In this document: piece by piece, positions 10,761-24,357 of the stretch
How positions within the stretch are numbered: the first letter of the stretch is position 1
Layout: each line of letters starts with the position of its first letter
Assembly (NCBI GenBank): GCA_025175895.1
Contig: CM045989.1
Location: 21,259,928 to 21,323,927, forward strand
Direction: 5' to 3'
From: Wurfbainia villosa
Lineage: Eukaryota; Streptophyta; Magnoliopsida; Zingiberales; Zingiberaceae
DNA: 64,000 nt
Notes under the pieces: generated by a model
The model's input: the letters and a program-made list of their open reading frames with translations, nothing else
Told to the model about the DNA's origin: nothing
Database searches by the model: none
Made by a program: the position numbers and the translations under genes

Positions 10761-12758
10761 ATGACTCTCTCAACTACAAGGGAGACAAAGTCGATAGTAT
10801 ACATGTAATGTGATGATGCACAACTCCAAACACATAAACCCACAACACACTCTCTATCTCACAGAGAGTCATATACAACATATAGGCAACCATGCTAGGG
10901 CCTCTAGTCCATAAAAAGAACTTCACTGACAACTCACTCAACCGTATTCAGAAGACATGACCAATAGGAGACACACAATGCAAGGTAATATGATAAGACA
11001 ATCAAGTCTACATTTAGAACCATAACATACCCCCAGTGATATAACATGATGACCCAATCTAAGACTACAACTGTACTCAACAACATATACTTATGCAACA
11101 TCTATATATATCAACCAAACATAATATATATAATCAACAATAGTAATAAAACGAGACTGTATAGATAACGAATAAAGTATCTCAAAGTTTAACGGCTAAG
11201 TATCAAGCACATGAATAATAAAAGTGGAGTCAAGGTAATGATACTATCATCATAATAAAGCTCATGCACTAAGATCATCGATCTATTGAATTAAAGTAAG
11301 AAATTACCCACATGATATGCAGTCCGTGCTAACCATCTACACATCCAAGAATCTATCACCATCAAAGTCCTACAGATAAAACATATATAAATAGATTATA
11401 CTATAAATTCTAATATTAGGATCAAATCCTAATCATACATCAACATTATATCCTGATTAATTACTCATTCATCCTAATCCAACTATTGAATAGCTGTAAT
11501 ACAATATGCATCCATAAAACATCTAAATCCATTCTCACCTTGCTTAATTTCACCTGTACAATTTCTTGTCCCAATTTAGAGTATCAAATTTGTGTCAGAC
11601 AGCCAAATTAAAGCAAGACCCAATTCAGATCATCTTTATCCCCTGACAATCAAAAAATATCTTAGATATCAGATAATCCCTACCAAATCCATACTTACGT
11701 GGTGACGTTTAATTGTTCACAGCCTATCCGAAAGAACAAACCCACTGCACTGCATCTCACCCTCGATAAAAAATAATAAATCATCAAAGTTTGCTGCAAT
11801 GGAGATCGATAGAACATAGCCAAGTAAGGACCATTGGAGCTTGCCGCAGTTGAGATCCACAAAACACAGCCAAGGAAAACCATAGAATCCTGTTGCACGA
11901 GGCCAAACTCGCGGTGATGATTGCACACAGAAGAAATCGAGCGAAACACCAAAGACCAACCTCCTCTCCGTCCTTGGTGATGAACGCTCGAATTGTCAAT
12001 CGACGGTGAGTTGGCAACTCACAGTGATCAGGCAGAGCTGTTGTATGTCATAGGGATCTCATCGAAGACTAGCTGTGGATGTGATGCGAAGGCTCGTGAC
12101 GGTGAGGAAATGGCCACGATCGAGATGAGCAGGTGGCAGCGCGAGTGCTCGCAATAATGGCGTGAGGGGTAGACGACCGACGGACGAAGGCAATCGGCAA
12201 AAATCTGCCTGCACTGCGTGCTAGCAGTGGAGATCAGCAGCGGTGAGCTGGTTTGGGGTGTCGGCGATGAAGGCGACACAAATCGGGTGGAGCTGCTGTC
12301 TGTCGTAGGGATCGCATCAGAGATCGATGGTGGATGCAATGTGAAGGCACGGTGAGGAAATGGTTGCGATCGGTAAGGAGAAGATGGCGAAAGGAAAAGC
12401 AGAAGAGGTGGATTGGAAGATGGGGGGAAATCGAAATAAAAAGAATCGGGATCGGGAGATGAGCACGAGATGAGGAAGAAGAGTCGCGTCAACTTAAGGG
12501 AAAAAATGAATTGAAACCTGCTTATATAGGTAAAGTAACCTTTGGTTTAAATTAATCACTCCTCAATCAAACCCTCATCAATCCCATCATCACAATTAAT
12601 CCAATTCAAATAGACTTTATAAAGCCTATTCGACATTTCCCTATGAACAACCATATCAGGTCGATGGAGATCCCGGAAAGATTTCCAAAAATTCCTAAAA
12701 AATTTTATAAGGAAATCCCTAATTTAATCAGTGTTATTTTATTTTCCGATATCTCATA

Positions 12759-12803
12759 TGTATGCCACGGGGGAGAAGTAAGGTTTAAGTTAGGTAAACC
12801 ATC
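12759..12803 (+). other. S: short internal piece between X and E2
   Basis: 45 bp starting with the right target duplication of X (TGTAT) and containing CACGGGGGAGAAG, another purine tract of SIRE type. It ends with CCATC, the left target duplication of E2. Confidence 0.55.
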
Positions 12804-15701
12804 TGTTACGCCTCGATGGAGACTCCGCCAGACGAAAATCCGACAGCATCTCCCCTGTACGGGTGACAATGTCAATTTTCATACAAGGCCTACACGGCCA
12901 CTATACATCGGTCAACACGACCGGAATCCAAACACACGCAGATAATAAATCAGACCTCAGGCCAACAATCAAATGATATAAACAAAAGAATATCATAATT
13001 AAACCTACCCCTTCTGCCATCTGGGCAGGAATACTCAACCGAAATCCAATCCAGAACAAAATTCAAGTAAAAGTCCATAAGGACACCAAAAATCCACGAA
13101 TACAATTTTCCACTCCAATCCTAAACATGTCCTCTAACCAAAATATCCAAACCATAGAAACAAATAACCAATCAAAACTTTTACAATGAGTGGGGTTTGA
13201 CAGTTGCACTCTCCTGAAAGCTTCATCCTAAAATAGATATAATCAACGGGGTAAGTTCAAAGAACTTAGCGGATATAGTTGATATGCAAAGTAAGATATA
13301 GCTAACAATAGAAATCATGTCAGTACAGTCTCACATATAGGGTATGCAAGAAATAAATACAACAAGACTGTATTAACCTGAATCTCCTACCCTGATATAG
13401 GAGCATGTGCATGACTAGAAGTAATAAAGTCCTCACCATATATATAAATATGTATCCTGTATGCATGACAATCATATGCACATCCAAGGTAGCAATAAAA
13501 ATGCAGCAAACACAATACAAATGCTATCCATGCAAAAATGCATGTCGTGCCAATGACATGGTCACCCCTGACGCCAGTCAGCCGCCTCACACGCGATGGT
13601 GAAGCCGAGTGGGTAGGGCTATGACAACTGTGCACTCTGCCATCACTGCTCCTGAGTGACCGAGTGGACAGGATGCTGTCGGAGTACACCTATCCTCCTG
13701 CCCCAAACATAGTGGGGGAGCTAAGCTCTCATCTCCCGGTGTCATAGACCAGAGGAGGGATCCCTGCCCGCTACCACGCTGCCTCATCGCTACCCATGAG
13801 CGGACCAGCGGAGCCTGACAGAGCAACTGCACACACCCTCCTGATGTACCACTAACCCATGAGTGGCAGTGTGTGCAAGCCATGTAACTGGCTGCGGGCT
13901 CAACAATAATGGAACCCCGTCCAGCCAGCATGCAATCATGCAAAAATGGTGCATGATACTAAAGCATGTAAATCCTACTCAAAATACCTATCCGAATAAT
14001 ATGTACAATCAATATGTACATATCCATAATCCAAATAACTATGATCCAAGTCAAACAGGGAGATATAATCATATCCTATCACATGCATGTATCAAGTAGG
14101 CACCAAAAGCATACTAGGCATATAAACATGAAAAATTATTGTAAGCTATCCTAACTAGCATATCAACAATGACTATATCTAAAAGATAAGTCAAAATACC
14201 CGCTTGCCAAATATCCGCACAGAGAACCAGATCGTCACAACCGTGATCCTACCTCGTGACTGAAACCTGCATAATGCATAACTATTGTTAAGCATAAAAT
14301 ACCATTCACCGACAAATCGAATACATAATCGATTCCTTCCATAACCAATTAATCCAAAGTAAATCCATCAAATCCAAGCACACGACAACGTGCTAAATTA
14401 CTACTATGTATTCCCAAGTAGACCCTCAACCCGTAGGTCATAAATTGTGATTAACTCTTCAATCCAAGAACATATCCTTGCAATGAATCTCACCATGATC
14501 AATACTCATCATATGAAAATATTATCCATCTCACAACAAATGATCGAATCGAATCTTACATCGACCTCATATCCGATCCACTAGATTGATTTAATTATCC
14601 TATTAAACCTAATCAATCGTCCATACTAAATTACAGAACCGATCATAATTATGAATCCAACCTTACCCTAGGTAACATACACACGACTCAACCAATCCTT
14701 ACCTCAAACACAATCCAACACTTGGATCCCACAACTTGTCACCCACAATCCATTTACAACCATTAACAACCCATAATTACACCGATTTAGGGCTCTAACC
14801 AACCCTAATTAAAATCTCATCACAACACAAAGTAGATTCACTCCCAAATCAAGCCTAAATCTTGATTAACTTTAGATCTAACATCATAATCATAACAAAC
14901 TCTAGACCTACTATATAATAGTGTACAACCAACCATCCAATATCAACCGAACAACACCAAAATCGTGTTTGCAGAGGCGAGTGGAGAAGGCGACGCTCTT
15001 TTGCAGAGGAGGCCAGCCCGTCGCCTGTGGAAGAGGAGGCCGGCGTGCATAGTCAGACGGCGAGAGTGTCAGAGGCGATCGCGAGAGCTGACGCGGCGCG
15101 ACCGAGTCGGACGACAGCGGCGATGACGAATCGTCGGCCGCTGGTCACGCACGTGAGGGAGAGAAAGCACTGCTCTGGCTCGGTCGTGGCACCGCCGAGG
15201 CGAATCGCTCGTCGCCGCCGCCTACCGCGAGGAGAAGGAGACAGTGCGTCGGCGCTGGGGGATTGAGGGCGGCGAGCGTGCAGAACTGCGGCTGCTGGCC
15301 GCGTGCGCGGACAGTGTCGTGGGTGGTGGCAGCCTCATCATCGACGGAGAAGAGACCGGCCTGGTCGTCGGCGGAGAAGAGATCGCCGGCAGAGCAGAGA
15401 GGATGGCGTCGGGCGCGTGGAACTGCCGAAGGACGAAAAGAGTCGAGCGGGGAAAAAGAATAAAGAAAAGAAATTTAGGTTTTTTTTCTGTTTAGTTAAT
15501 ACCTTCTATTAACCCCTTAAATAGACTCAACAAAAGCCTATTTATTTTATCCCCATAATTATCTCGTACGAACTCCGTTTAAATCTAGAAAAATTCCGAA
15601 AAAATTCCTAAAATTCCCTAAAAATCCCAAAAAATTTCCAGGATTATTTTCCTAAATTCTTTGGCCATTTAATTCAGTATTTTGAATTTCAGTATTTAAC
15701 A
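12804..15701 (-). repeat. E2 3' LTR (2898 bp, with an internal deletion)
   Basis: Begins TGTTACGCC and ends TTTAACA. Aligned to the right LTR it differs at only a few percent of positions by eye, apart from loss of about 330 bp near 14970 (right LTR about 22422-22755). A GC-rich stretch at about 14965-15460 gives overlapping frames on the + strand that run against the element and look like shadows. Confidence 0.9.
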
Positions 15702-18700
15702 TTCTCCCCCACTAATAAAAATTTGGTCCCTAAATTTCCTACTCATTTATTAGTACGAGATGTCCTAACAACCATCTCAAGCATTTGTAGACAAGTCACA
15801 CCTCAAGTGACTAAGTGGGGTTACTGATATCCCTTAACATCAAATCATACTTGCTTCTAGCAGCCCTTCCAAAGTATGAATAGTATCTTCATATCGACCA
15901 CCTATCATAAGTACCTAACTGTACCCGAGTGGAGCTCTATATCCGTAACCTGTTAAAGACTTTACCATAATCCTAAGGTAAATCCTGAATCACTATCGCA
16001 TACGATACTCAAAGATCCTCCATGAACTAGAAATTGCCACAATATAACCTATCCAGCGATCCAACAAACTCATCGTATGGATCGAATGAAAATGAGCGGA
16101 CTTAGCTAATCATACTAAGTCCTTTCCGAATTCCAAATAATCTCCCAACACTGTCCATCATACTATGCTTTCACATCCATCTCGGTACAGAACCTTGTTG
16201 ATTATTTACATACCACCTTTACTAGTTGACACACTGAACACCTGACCACCAAATCAACTTAGTTCCGTATGACATTCCACCACGAAGAACATTTCAATAC
16301 TTACGATTTCCCAGATACAATCCGAATGCATCTGCAACATATACAACCTATTGCAATCATCAAGCAATACTTATCAAAATATCGTGACCAAACCTCGTGG
16401 CTCTCGGGGTAATGCAAAAGGCACTACTTACAGGCAACGACATGCTACCACGATTAGGACTCGTAGCCAGTCAAGATGTCAGGTAGCTATCTAGCCACCT
16501 AAGACATACAAATTCCACTATCACTAATTCCGAACCGGTAGAGCAAGTGTACAACTCTATGGTAAATGCTCTCTATCATCCCAACAGGAATCTATCTGTT
16601 GTTCCTGAATCAATAGTAACCCTTCCTAAATTCGAATGCAATTATATAACCCACCATTCTTCTCGGAGACGAAGAAATATTTCCTCACAAGGCAATCTAC
16701 ATGTTTACTAAGATCTATTTGTAATAGAACTTGCTTTCATTTTCCACTATTTATCTTCTCGCAGCTACTCAGTAGCTAGCCAAAACCCCATGAGCATTCC
16801 GGCTCCTCACCTATACAAAGCAACATCATATCTGCTAAGTCCACGTCATATATATATATATAACAACCCATCTCGTAGTTCCTCATTTGATGTAAACATG
16901 AGATACGTCTCGATCAACTAAATCAGAAACGCTCCATTCTCTGAAACATCGCATCCGCATATAAATTAACCTTCCTTTCACCCGAGAATGATCACACAAC
17001 ACTGGTGTAAAAGTCAACCATCGTCTGAGCCCTGAAACTAGGTTCATAAGCTTCATACCAAATAAATTTCATCCCCTTCCTGGTCTAACCCGTCAGCGAT
17101 GTAATACCGCTAGAGCATCCTATACATATCTATGGTAATAATCAAATCAATAAAAAGGAAACTACCATCTGCGGTGGTCGAGTGCGCAACCTAACTACCA
17201 CCATCACAAATGATCTAATCGTGTCCAGAATACACGATTTCCCAAATCCCTGGACGACTACGTCGTCATAAGTCTAACAAGATAATCAAACCTCATGCAA
17301 TTCATACCAAGTATGAGATTGTCATCGCTATACACCTGCATCCTCTTTAATCTAGGCTGATGATATATCAATCATCCCTACGACTTTGATAATTGTATGA
17401 CACTCTGTCACTACAATATCAACACACCAATCACAAATCAATCCTAGAGTATACACAGGTGTCCTATAGCTGATCTAAATAGATCCTCAATCCACCATGA
17501 AGGATATTCATTTCCTTCTACCACTACCGCATTCCATCATCGATAATCAATGTATAACCTCAAAGGTTCATCTCTCTTTGTACCACGAGTTCCAAAGCTT
17601 CTCAAGCAATAAAATATTGAGACAAATAAATATCCCATCCAACACCTCCTATAATTGGAACTTAGATTCTTCCAATTCCCATAATGTTAAGCAACACTGA
17701 TACCAACTAAATTATCCCCTGGAAAAATCATCATTCTAACAAATACCTCTCGGCATCATCAACCTTGCCAACTTTGAAAGATCGATCGCTGACAGTATCT
17801 AAGCAACTGGATTTGGCGCTCAACCAATTGGATGATATTGCCTTGAGTATATCACGAGCTTCAACAACCTTGTGCACTTTACACTAGCCCTCAGCTAACG
17901 CACCATAAGTACAAATATTTGGCTCGTAAAATATCATTACCTCAGTACCAAATAAATTATCACCTAGTAGGGGATCTTCGATATTGAAACTATTTCCGAA
18001 ATCATTCCGATCGTCTACCCGACTTGCCTATACAGCGGCAAGCCTAGAGGTTCATCCAACACTACATCTGATTGCTCTCGAATTATACCGGCATCCGAGA
18101 GACATTCTCATACCATCATGTCACAATCATAACCTCCAAGTTAATATCCAAATATCCACATCATATCAACCAAGTTAACTATAACACAACTAAGTCAACC
18201 CTCCCACCATAATATAACATCTCCAACAATCAACCTCTAAACATAAAAAAAATCATTATCATACCCCTCTGATAATCATCACAGAAATCATCTCAACATC
18301 TCACCTGTCAGTGGAAACACTATTAATCCACATGATCCAAATATATAAATCCTTTTAATCCTATCTGTATATGTTTTAACCACAGATATCTGTAAACACC
18401 TGTATCTCTCAATATATCATCAAGTAAGGTAAACTATAGTAATACCTCAATGATCAATCCTTCAACCATCTACAATTCTTTTCGAGTAACGATGCAAACT
18501 CATCCAAGTTCTGCTCTTAACGGATTCCCTATTTCACAGTGACCTAGAATAAGAATTCGGTAACAGTATGAATCTAGGTGTACACCTCTACCTCTCATTT
18601 TCTTCAAGAACCATACAACCAGCCTCATATCTTCACAAGTGCACAAACCACTTCTGATAGCCACATAAATCTGAGGAGAAAGCTTTAATCCATATTCCTG

Positions 18701-20253
18701 CTTTCAGCTTTCCGCTGGAAAATGAAGTGTTTCATCAATCTTTCATTCCCAGGACAGAGCCTTGATCACCACCTAAAATAGACTAAAATTCCAACTAAAC
18801 CCTCAATCACTCAAGATATTGTAAACTTCCATCATCAACATCAAGTTACCATCTCTAACAACAGACATGATCAATATCAAGCATCAACATGGGAACGAAA
18901 TAATGTCACGTGAATTCAGCTAGAAAAGCACGTTCACGACTTCTACTGTTGCCTTATCCGAAGTGTAGGTTATTATCACATAGATTGACTACACTATTCT
19001 CTTGAGACACTTGCTGCGGTGTCATTTACATAAATATGACTCACCCTAATGCCTCTCGATAGGAACTGATGGAAGATCCAACTATCCTAATCCAAATGAA
19101 AACCAATATATCGTGAGTGATTGAAAACAATTCAATCACTAACTTGAGCCGTTAAGTGGGGGTAAACTCTATAGTGAACTCCATTAACAATTGATCACTC
19201 AACTTAAGACTCAAGAATTCCTCAACAATGAGTCATACAAAATAACCTGGAGAAATACTGTCTCTCGAAAATATCCTGAACCCGTGATCTCGTAATGGGT
19301 TATTTCCCCAAATAAATTTCTTCTACATAATCCACCAAGTAACAACTTGATCATTGCAATAGTAAGAAACTATCTCCACTCCTATATAAATACCAGTTAG
19401 GTACTTAACAGTACCTTCAATGTTATCAATCTAAGGCTCAAGCCGCTCAAGGATCAAAATCCCTATGGAACTTCGTAACTGAAACCTCTAATGTTTGCAT
19501 CAACAATAGTATACAATCCTTGTCCAATACCCCACAGGGTAATAATCTGACTAGCATAATCAGTGAAAATCCCTAACACTGTAGTCCTTGATTTCCACAA
19601 CAAATATGACGACTTGACCCCTGCATTCTGACTCGGTATCAGTCAGCTCTAAAAGGAAATTCACCTTTTCGACACAGGTTCAAGACTCACTAACTGAACA
19701 GGTCATTTGTGGTCAACTCCATCTACGATTACAAATAATGACCAATACACTAAATGTTATTTCCTGTTATCCACTAACACATAGCTAATCTAACCTGGAG
19801 TATAAACACTACGGCAACTCCGGTTGGTCACCTTGGTGGGCGACCCCTACTACGAGTCTGCACATGAGTCAAAACTCTATAGACCCTTCTGACAACTCCT
19901 TAGCCAGAGATCTCACTGTCCTCTTGCGTGGTTACCCTGCACCACGTCTCGGTGCAGGAGCACGCTCACCTCGTCTCATATCTGTTAAATTATTACAGTC
20001 GTTACTAGAAGTAAAAATATATAAAATTAATCATCATACCTTTTTTGCCGCAGGAGAGGTCCCGTCGTCGCCAAAACCCCATATTAACCTCGTCAAAAAT
20101 CCTCGAATTTCTGAAACATAAAAATCGTCGGAAATCCATACCAATTCCAAAATTTCCAGATTGCCTCGCAAAACCTGCCAAAACATGGCGAACTCCGAAA
20201 AATCCAAAAACCCCTAGGAACTCGAAAACCTAGGGCTCTGATACCAAATAAAT
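15702..20253 (-). other. E2 interior, no intact gene
   Basis: Bounded by the polypurine tract (complement of about 15702-15715) on the left and the primer binding site (20233-20246) on the right. Both strands are full of stops. On the minus strand 19990-19860 could encode an Arg/Pro-rich start like some gypsy Gag proteins, with stops; this is weak. Strings close to ATACCAAATAAATT, which normally marks the primer-site/LTR junction of this element (20241), recur near 17050, 17696 and 17945. An LTR-like subrepeat (GGTGGTCGAGTGCGCAAC) lies near 17176. The interior may therefore be a patchwork partly made of LTR ends. Confidence 0.6.
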
Positions 20254-23200
20254 TGTCACGCCCCGATGGAAACCCCGCCAAATGAAAATCCGGCAGCATC
20301 TCCCCTGTACGGGTGATAATGCCAATTTTCATACAAGGCCTACATGACCACTATACATCGGTCAACACGACCGGAATCCAAACACACACGCAGATAATAA
20401 ATCAGGCCTCAGGCCAACAATCAAATGATATAAACAAAAGAATATCATAACTAAACCTACCCCTTCTGCCATATGGGCAGGAATACTCAACCGAAATCCA
20501 ATCCAGAACAAAATCCGAGTAAAAGTCCATAAGGACACCAAAAATCCACGAATACAATTTTCCACTCTAATCCTAAACATGTCCTCTAACCAAAATATCC
20601 AAACCATAGAAACAAATAACCAATCAAAAATTTTACGACGAGTGGGGTTTGGCAGCTGCACTCTCCTGACAGCTTCATCCTGAAATAGATATAATCAACG
20701 GGGTAAGTTCAAAGAACTTAGCGGTTATAGTTGATATGCAAAGTAAGATATAGCTAACAATAGAAATCATGCCAGTACAGTCTCACATATAGGGTATGCA
20801 AGAAATAAATACAACAGGATTGTACTAACCTGAATCTTCTACCCTGATATAGGAGCATGTGCCTGACTAGAAGTAATAAAGTCCTCACCATATATATAAA
20901 TATGTATCCTGTATGCATGACAATCATATGCACATCCAAGGCAGCAATAAAAATGCAGCAAACATAATACAAATGCTATCCATGCAAAAATGCATGCCGT
21001 GCCAATGACATGGTCACCCCTGACGCCAGTCAGCCGCCTCACACGCGATGGTGAAGCCGAGTGGGTAGGACTATAACAACAGTGTACTCTGCCATCACTG
21101 CTCCTGAGTGACCGAGTGGACAGGATGCTGTCGGAGTACACCTATCCTCCTGCCCCAAACATAGTGGGGGAGCTAAGCTCTCATCTCCCGGTGTCATAGA
21201 CCAGAGGAGGGATCCCTGCCCGCTACCACGCTGCCTCATCGCTACCCATGAGCGGACCAGCGGAGCCTGACAGAGCAACTGCACACACCCTCCTGATGTA
21301 CCACTAACCCATGAGTGGCAGTGTGTGCAAGTCATGTAACTGGCTGCGGGCTCAACAATAATGGAACCCCGTTCAGCCAGCATGCAATCATGCAAAAATG
21401 GTGCATGATACTAAATCATGTAAATCCTACTCAAAATACCTATCCGAATAATATGTACAATCGATATGTACATATCCATAATCTAAATAACTATGATCCA
21501 AGTCAAACAGGGAGATATAATCATATCCTACCACATGCATGTATCAAGTAGGCACCAAAAGCATACTAGGCATATAAACATGAAAAATTATTGTAAGCTA
21601 TCCTAACTAGCATATCAACAATGACTATATCTAAAAGATAAGTCAAAATACCCGCCTACCAAATATCCGCAAAGAGAACCAGATCGTCACAACCGTGATC
21701 CTGCCTCGTGACCGAAACCTGCATAATGTATAACTATTGTTAAGCATAAAATACCATTCACCGACAAATCGAATACATAATCGATTCCTTCCATAACCAA
21801 TTAATCCAAAGTAAATCCATCAAATCCAAGCACACGACAACGTGCTAAATTACTACTATGTATTCCCAAGTAGACCCTCAACCCGTAGGTCATAAATTGT
21901 GATTAACTCTTCAATCAAAGAACATATCCTTGCAATGAATCTCACCATGATCAATACTCATCATATGAAAATATTATCCATCTCACAACAAATGATCGAA
22001 TCGAATCCTACATCGACCTCATATCCGATCCACTAGATTGATTTAATTATCCTATTCAACCTAATCAATCCTCCATACTGAATTACAGAACCGATCATAA
22101 TTATGAATCCAACCTAACCCTAGGTGACATACACATGACTCAACCAATCCTTACCTCAAACACAATCCAACACTTGAATCCCACAACTTGTCACCCACAA
22201 TCCATTTACAACCATTAACAACCCATAATTACACCGATTTAGGGCTCTAACCAACCCTAATTGAAATCTCATCACAACACAAAGTAGATTCACCCCCAAA
22301 TTGAGCCTAAATCTTGATTAACTTTAGATCTAACATCATAATCATAACAAACTCTAGACCTACTATATAATAGTGTATAACCAACCATCCAATATCAACT
22401 AAACAACACCAAAATCGTGTTTACCGACCCTAGGATCCCACCGGTAGCCAAATCTTTCCCCAAATCAGATCCTCAACTCGATTTCCTAAATTCACAGCCC
22501 CTAATTCAACCACATAAATCTACAAATAATTAAAAAGAGGAAAGAAACCTTACCAGCCGTGGGAAACCTCACCGGTAGCAAACTTTCCTCCAAATCTATC
22601 CTGTTCGCCGGAAAAACCAATACCACTGCCCAAATCCAAATCCACTGTCAATCTCAAAAAAATACCGCAGGTGTTAAACAAAAACAAGGTTGACCCCTTT
22701 ACCTTGCTCCAGCGACCACCGACGCTGACCAATCGTGCGGAGGGGAAAGCTACGATGTGAGTGGAAAGGTGACGCTCTTGGAGAGGAGGCCCCGTCCGTC
22801 GCTGTGGCGAGAGGAGGCCGACGCGATGTGGGACGATGAGCGTCTGAGCGCCGCGAGAGCAGCGACAGGCAGCGCGAGGTGGCCTGACGATGGGCGCGAC
22901 GACCGATCGTGGGCGGCTGTGGCTGCGCAGGGAGGGAGAGAAAGCGCTGCTCTGGCTCGGTCGTGGCACCGCCAAGGCGAATCGCTCGCCGCCGCCGCCT
23001 ACCGCGAGGAGAAGGCGACAGTGCGTCGGTGCTGGGGGATTGAGGGCGGCGAGCGTGCAGAACTGCGGCTACTGGCTGCGTGCGCGGATAGTGCCATGGG
23101 TGGCGGCGGCCTCATCGTCGATGTAGAATAGACCGGCCTGGTCGTCGGTGGAGAAGAGATCGCCGGCGGAGCAGAGAGGATGGCGTCGGGCGTGTGGAAC

Positions 23201-23479
23201 TGCCGAAGGACGAAAAGAGTCGAGCGGGGAAAAAGAATAAAAAAATGAAATTTAGGTTTTTTTTTCTGTTTAGTTAATACCCTCTATTAACCCCTTAAAT
23301 AGACTCCACAAAAGCCTATTTATTTTATCCCCATAATTATCTCTTACGGACTCCTTTTAAATCTAGAAAAATTTCGAAAAAATTCCTAAAATTCCCTAAA
23401 AATCTCGAAAAATTTCCAGTATTATTTTCCTAAATTCTTTGGCCATTTAATTCAGTATTTTAAATTTCAGTATTTAACA
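20254..23479 (-). repeat. E2 5' LTR (3226 bp)
   Basis: Begins TGTCACGCCCCG and ends TTTAACA. It keeps the 330 bp lost from the left LTR. The GC-rich part (about 22740-23220) gives frames on both strands, matched in the other LTR but interrupted, so they are not regarded as genes. Confidence 0.9.
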
Positions 23480-23570
23480 CCATCACTATGTTTTGGCATT
23501 GGAAGTATTTAAGTTTAGGTTATTGCTGGCCTAACTTAAAGGTAATGTCAAACATTAAAAATGGAGAGCT
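23480..23570 (+). other. S: end of interior and polypurine tract
   Basis: Starts with the right target duplication of E2 (CCATC). It ends AAAAATGGAGAGCT immediately before TGTTGGTAC, matching the purine tract and LTR start of SIRE-like elements although the tract is slightly decayed. Confidence 0.6.
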
Positions 23571-24357
23571 TGTTGGTACAATCATTCTAGTTCATGATTG
23601 ATCAGACTCAAGTAGTATTTTGATGTTTGACAAAACGATTGACAATGTGATTGTCATGGGAAGTCCAAGAATGTTCTTGGCATTTGAGAAGTCCAAGTCA
23701 TGTGTACTTGGCAAGGAAAGTCCATGTTATGGGTACTTGGCAATGGAAAGTCCAAGTCATGGGAACTTGGCAATTGAGAAGTTCAAGCATGGGTCTTGGC
23801 AAAGGAAAAGTCCAAGCATGGGTCTTGGCAATGGTAAAGTCCAATTCATGGGCACTTGGCATGAGAAGTCCAAAGGTATAGTCTTGGCAGCATAAGTCCA
23901 AGTGTGTAGTCTTGGTGGCGTAAAGTCCAAGTGAATTTTGGTGGTGAAAGTCCAAGTAATGGACCTTGGCAAGGAAGTCCAAAGGTGTGATATTGGCGAC
24001 ATAAAGTCCAAGCATGTAGTCTTGGCAGCATAAGTCCAATTTTTGGCAATGTAAAGTCCAAGCATAGAGTCTTGGAAGCATAAGTCCAAATGTACCTTGG
24101 CAAGGAACCGTGTTAGTATGACATAACCAATGGAGGCACTTGAAGGCTAGCGCAAGGATGAAGAGTTACAGATTCGAGGGATCCGAGAGGTGTGAGGTTG
24201 ATTGAAATGGGATGAAGGCTTAGGTCTATACTAAGGGTGTTTATCAAGTATGAGAGGATCATACTTAGGGTTAAACCTCATTGTTGAGATTTATCAGTCG
24301 ACTGGGGTATTGGACAGTCAATTGGCCAAGTGTTTGACACTCGGGAGCCGAGTTGAC
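23571..24357 (+). repeat. S 3' LTR head with hairpin-unit array
   Basis: Begins TGTTGGTACAATC after a purine tract, as SIRE-type LTRs do. About 16 units of 22-31 bp follow (about 23657-24105), most of the form AAGTCCAAG...CTTGGCA, so each unit can fold on itself. Downstream is unique sequence and one CAGTCGACTG (24295-24304). It breaks off where a second copy of the LTR head starts at 24358. The rest of the LTR is missing. Confidence 0.65.

Larger units (their letters stand above)
9415..12758 (-). mobile_element. X: solo LTR, ~3.34 kb, related to E2
   Basis: Begins TGTCACACCCC and is flanked by the direct repeat TGTAT at 9410-9414 and 12759-12763. Removing the block and one repeat rejoins the S sequence. 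Length, the subrepeats with CCATGAGTGGTCGAG-like cores (about 10500-10760), a GC-rich stretch near 11940-12480 and an A/T-rich tail with AAAATTCCTAAAA match the layout of the E2 LTRs in the same orientation, so it is a solo LTR of a related gypsy family. The right end reads TCTCATA rather than the usual CA, so that edge may be mutated or a few bases off. I see no coding; the minus frame 12028-12492 lies in the GC-rich part and has no recognisable domain. Confidence 0.7.
12804..23479 (-). mobile_element. E2: LTR element with ~3-kb LTRs and no intact coding (LARD-like)
   Basis: Left LTR 12804-15701 and right LTR 20254-23479 align along their length; CCATC flanks both ends (12799-12803 and 23480-23484). 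On the minus strand a primer binding site (complement of 20233-20246, TGGTATCAGAGCCC) follows the 5' LTR on the right, and a polypurine tract ATTAGTGGGGGAGAA lies next to the 3' LTR on the left. The 4.55-kb interior has no frame above about 85 codons and no domain I can name. The long LTRs and the sequence before the polypurine tract resemble Tekay/Del gypsy elements. Similar LTRs with no coding suggest a large non-autonomous derivative moved by a partner. Confidence 0.85.

Noticed and set aside
12028..12492. 154-codon minus frame in X
   Set aside because: Ser/Pro-rich translation of LTR sequence. It could be checked by protein search, but nothing supports a gene.
15027..15512. Frames of 66-83 codons in the E2 LTR
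   Set aside because: GC-rich LTR sequence with overlapping frames; interrupted in the other LTR.
17497..18178. Small + strand frames in the E2 interior
   Set aside because: Short, antisense to the element, no domain; chance frames.
22550..23131. Frames of 124 and 141 codons on opposite strands in the E2 5' LTR
   Set aside because: Mutually antisense, in LTR, no recognisable domain.
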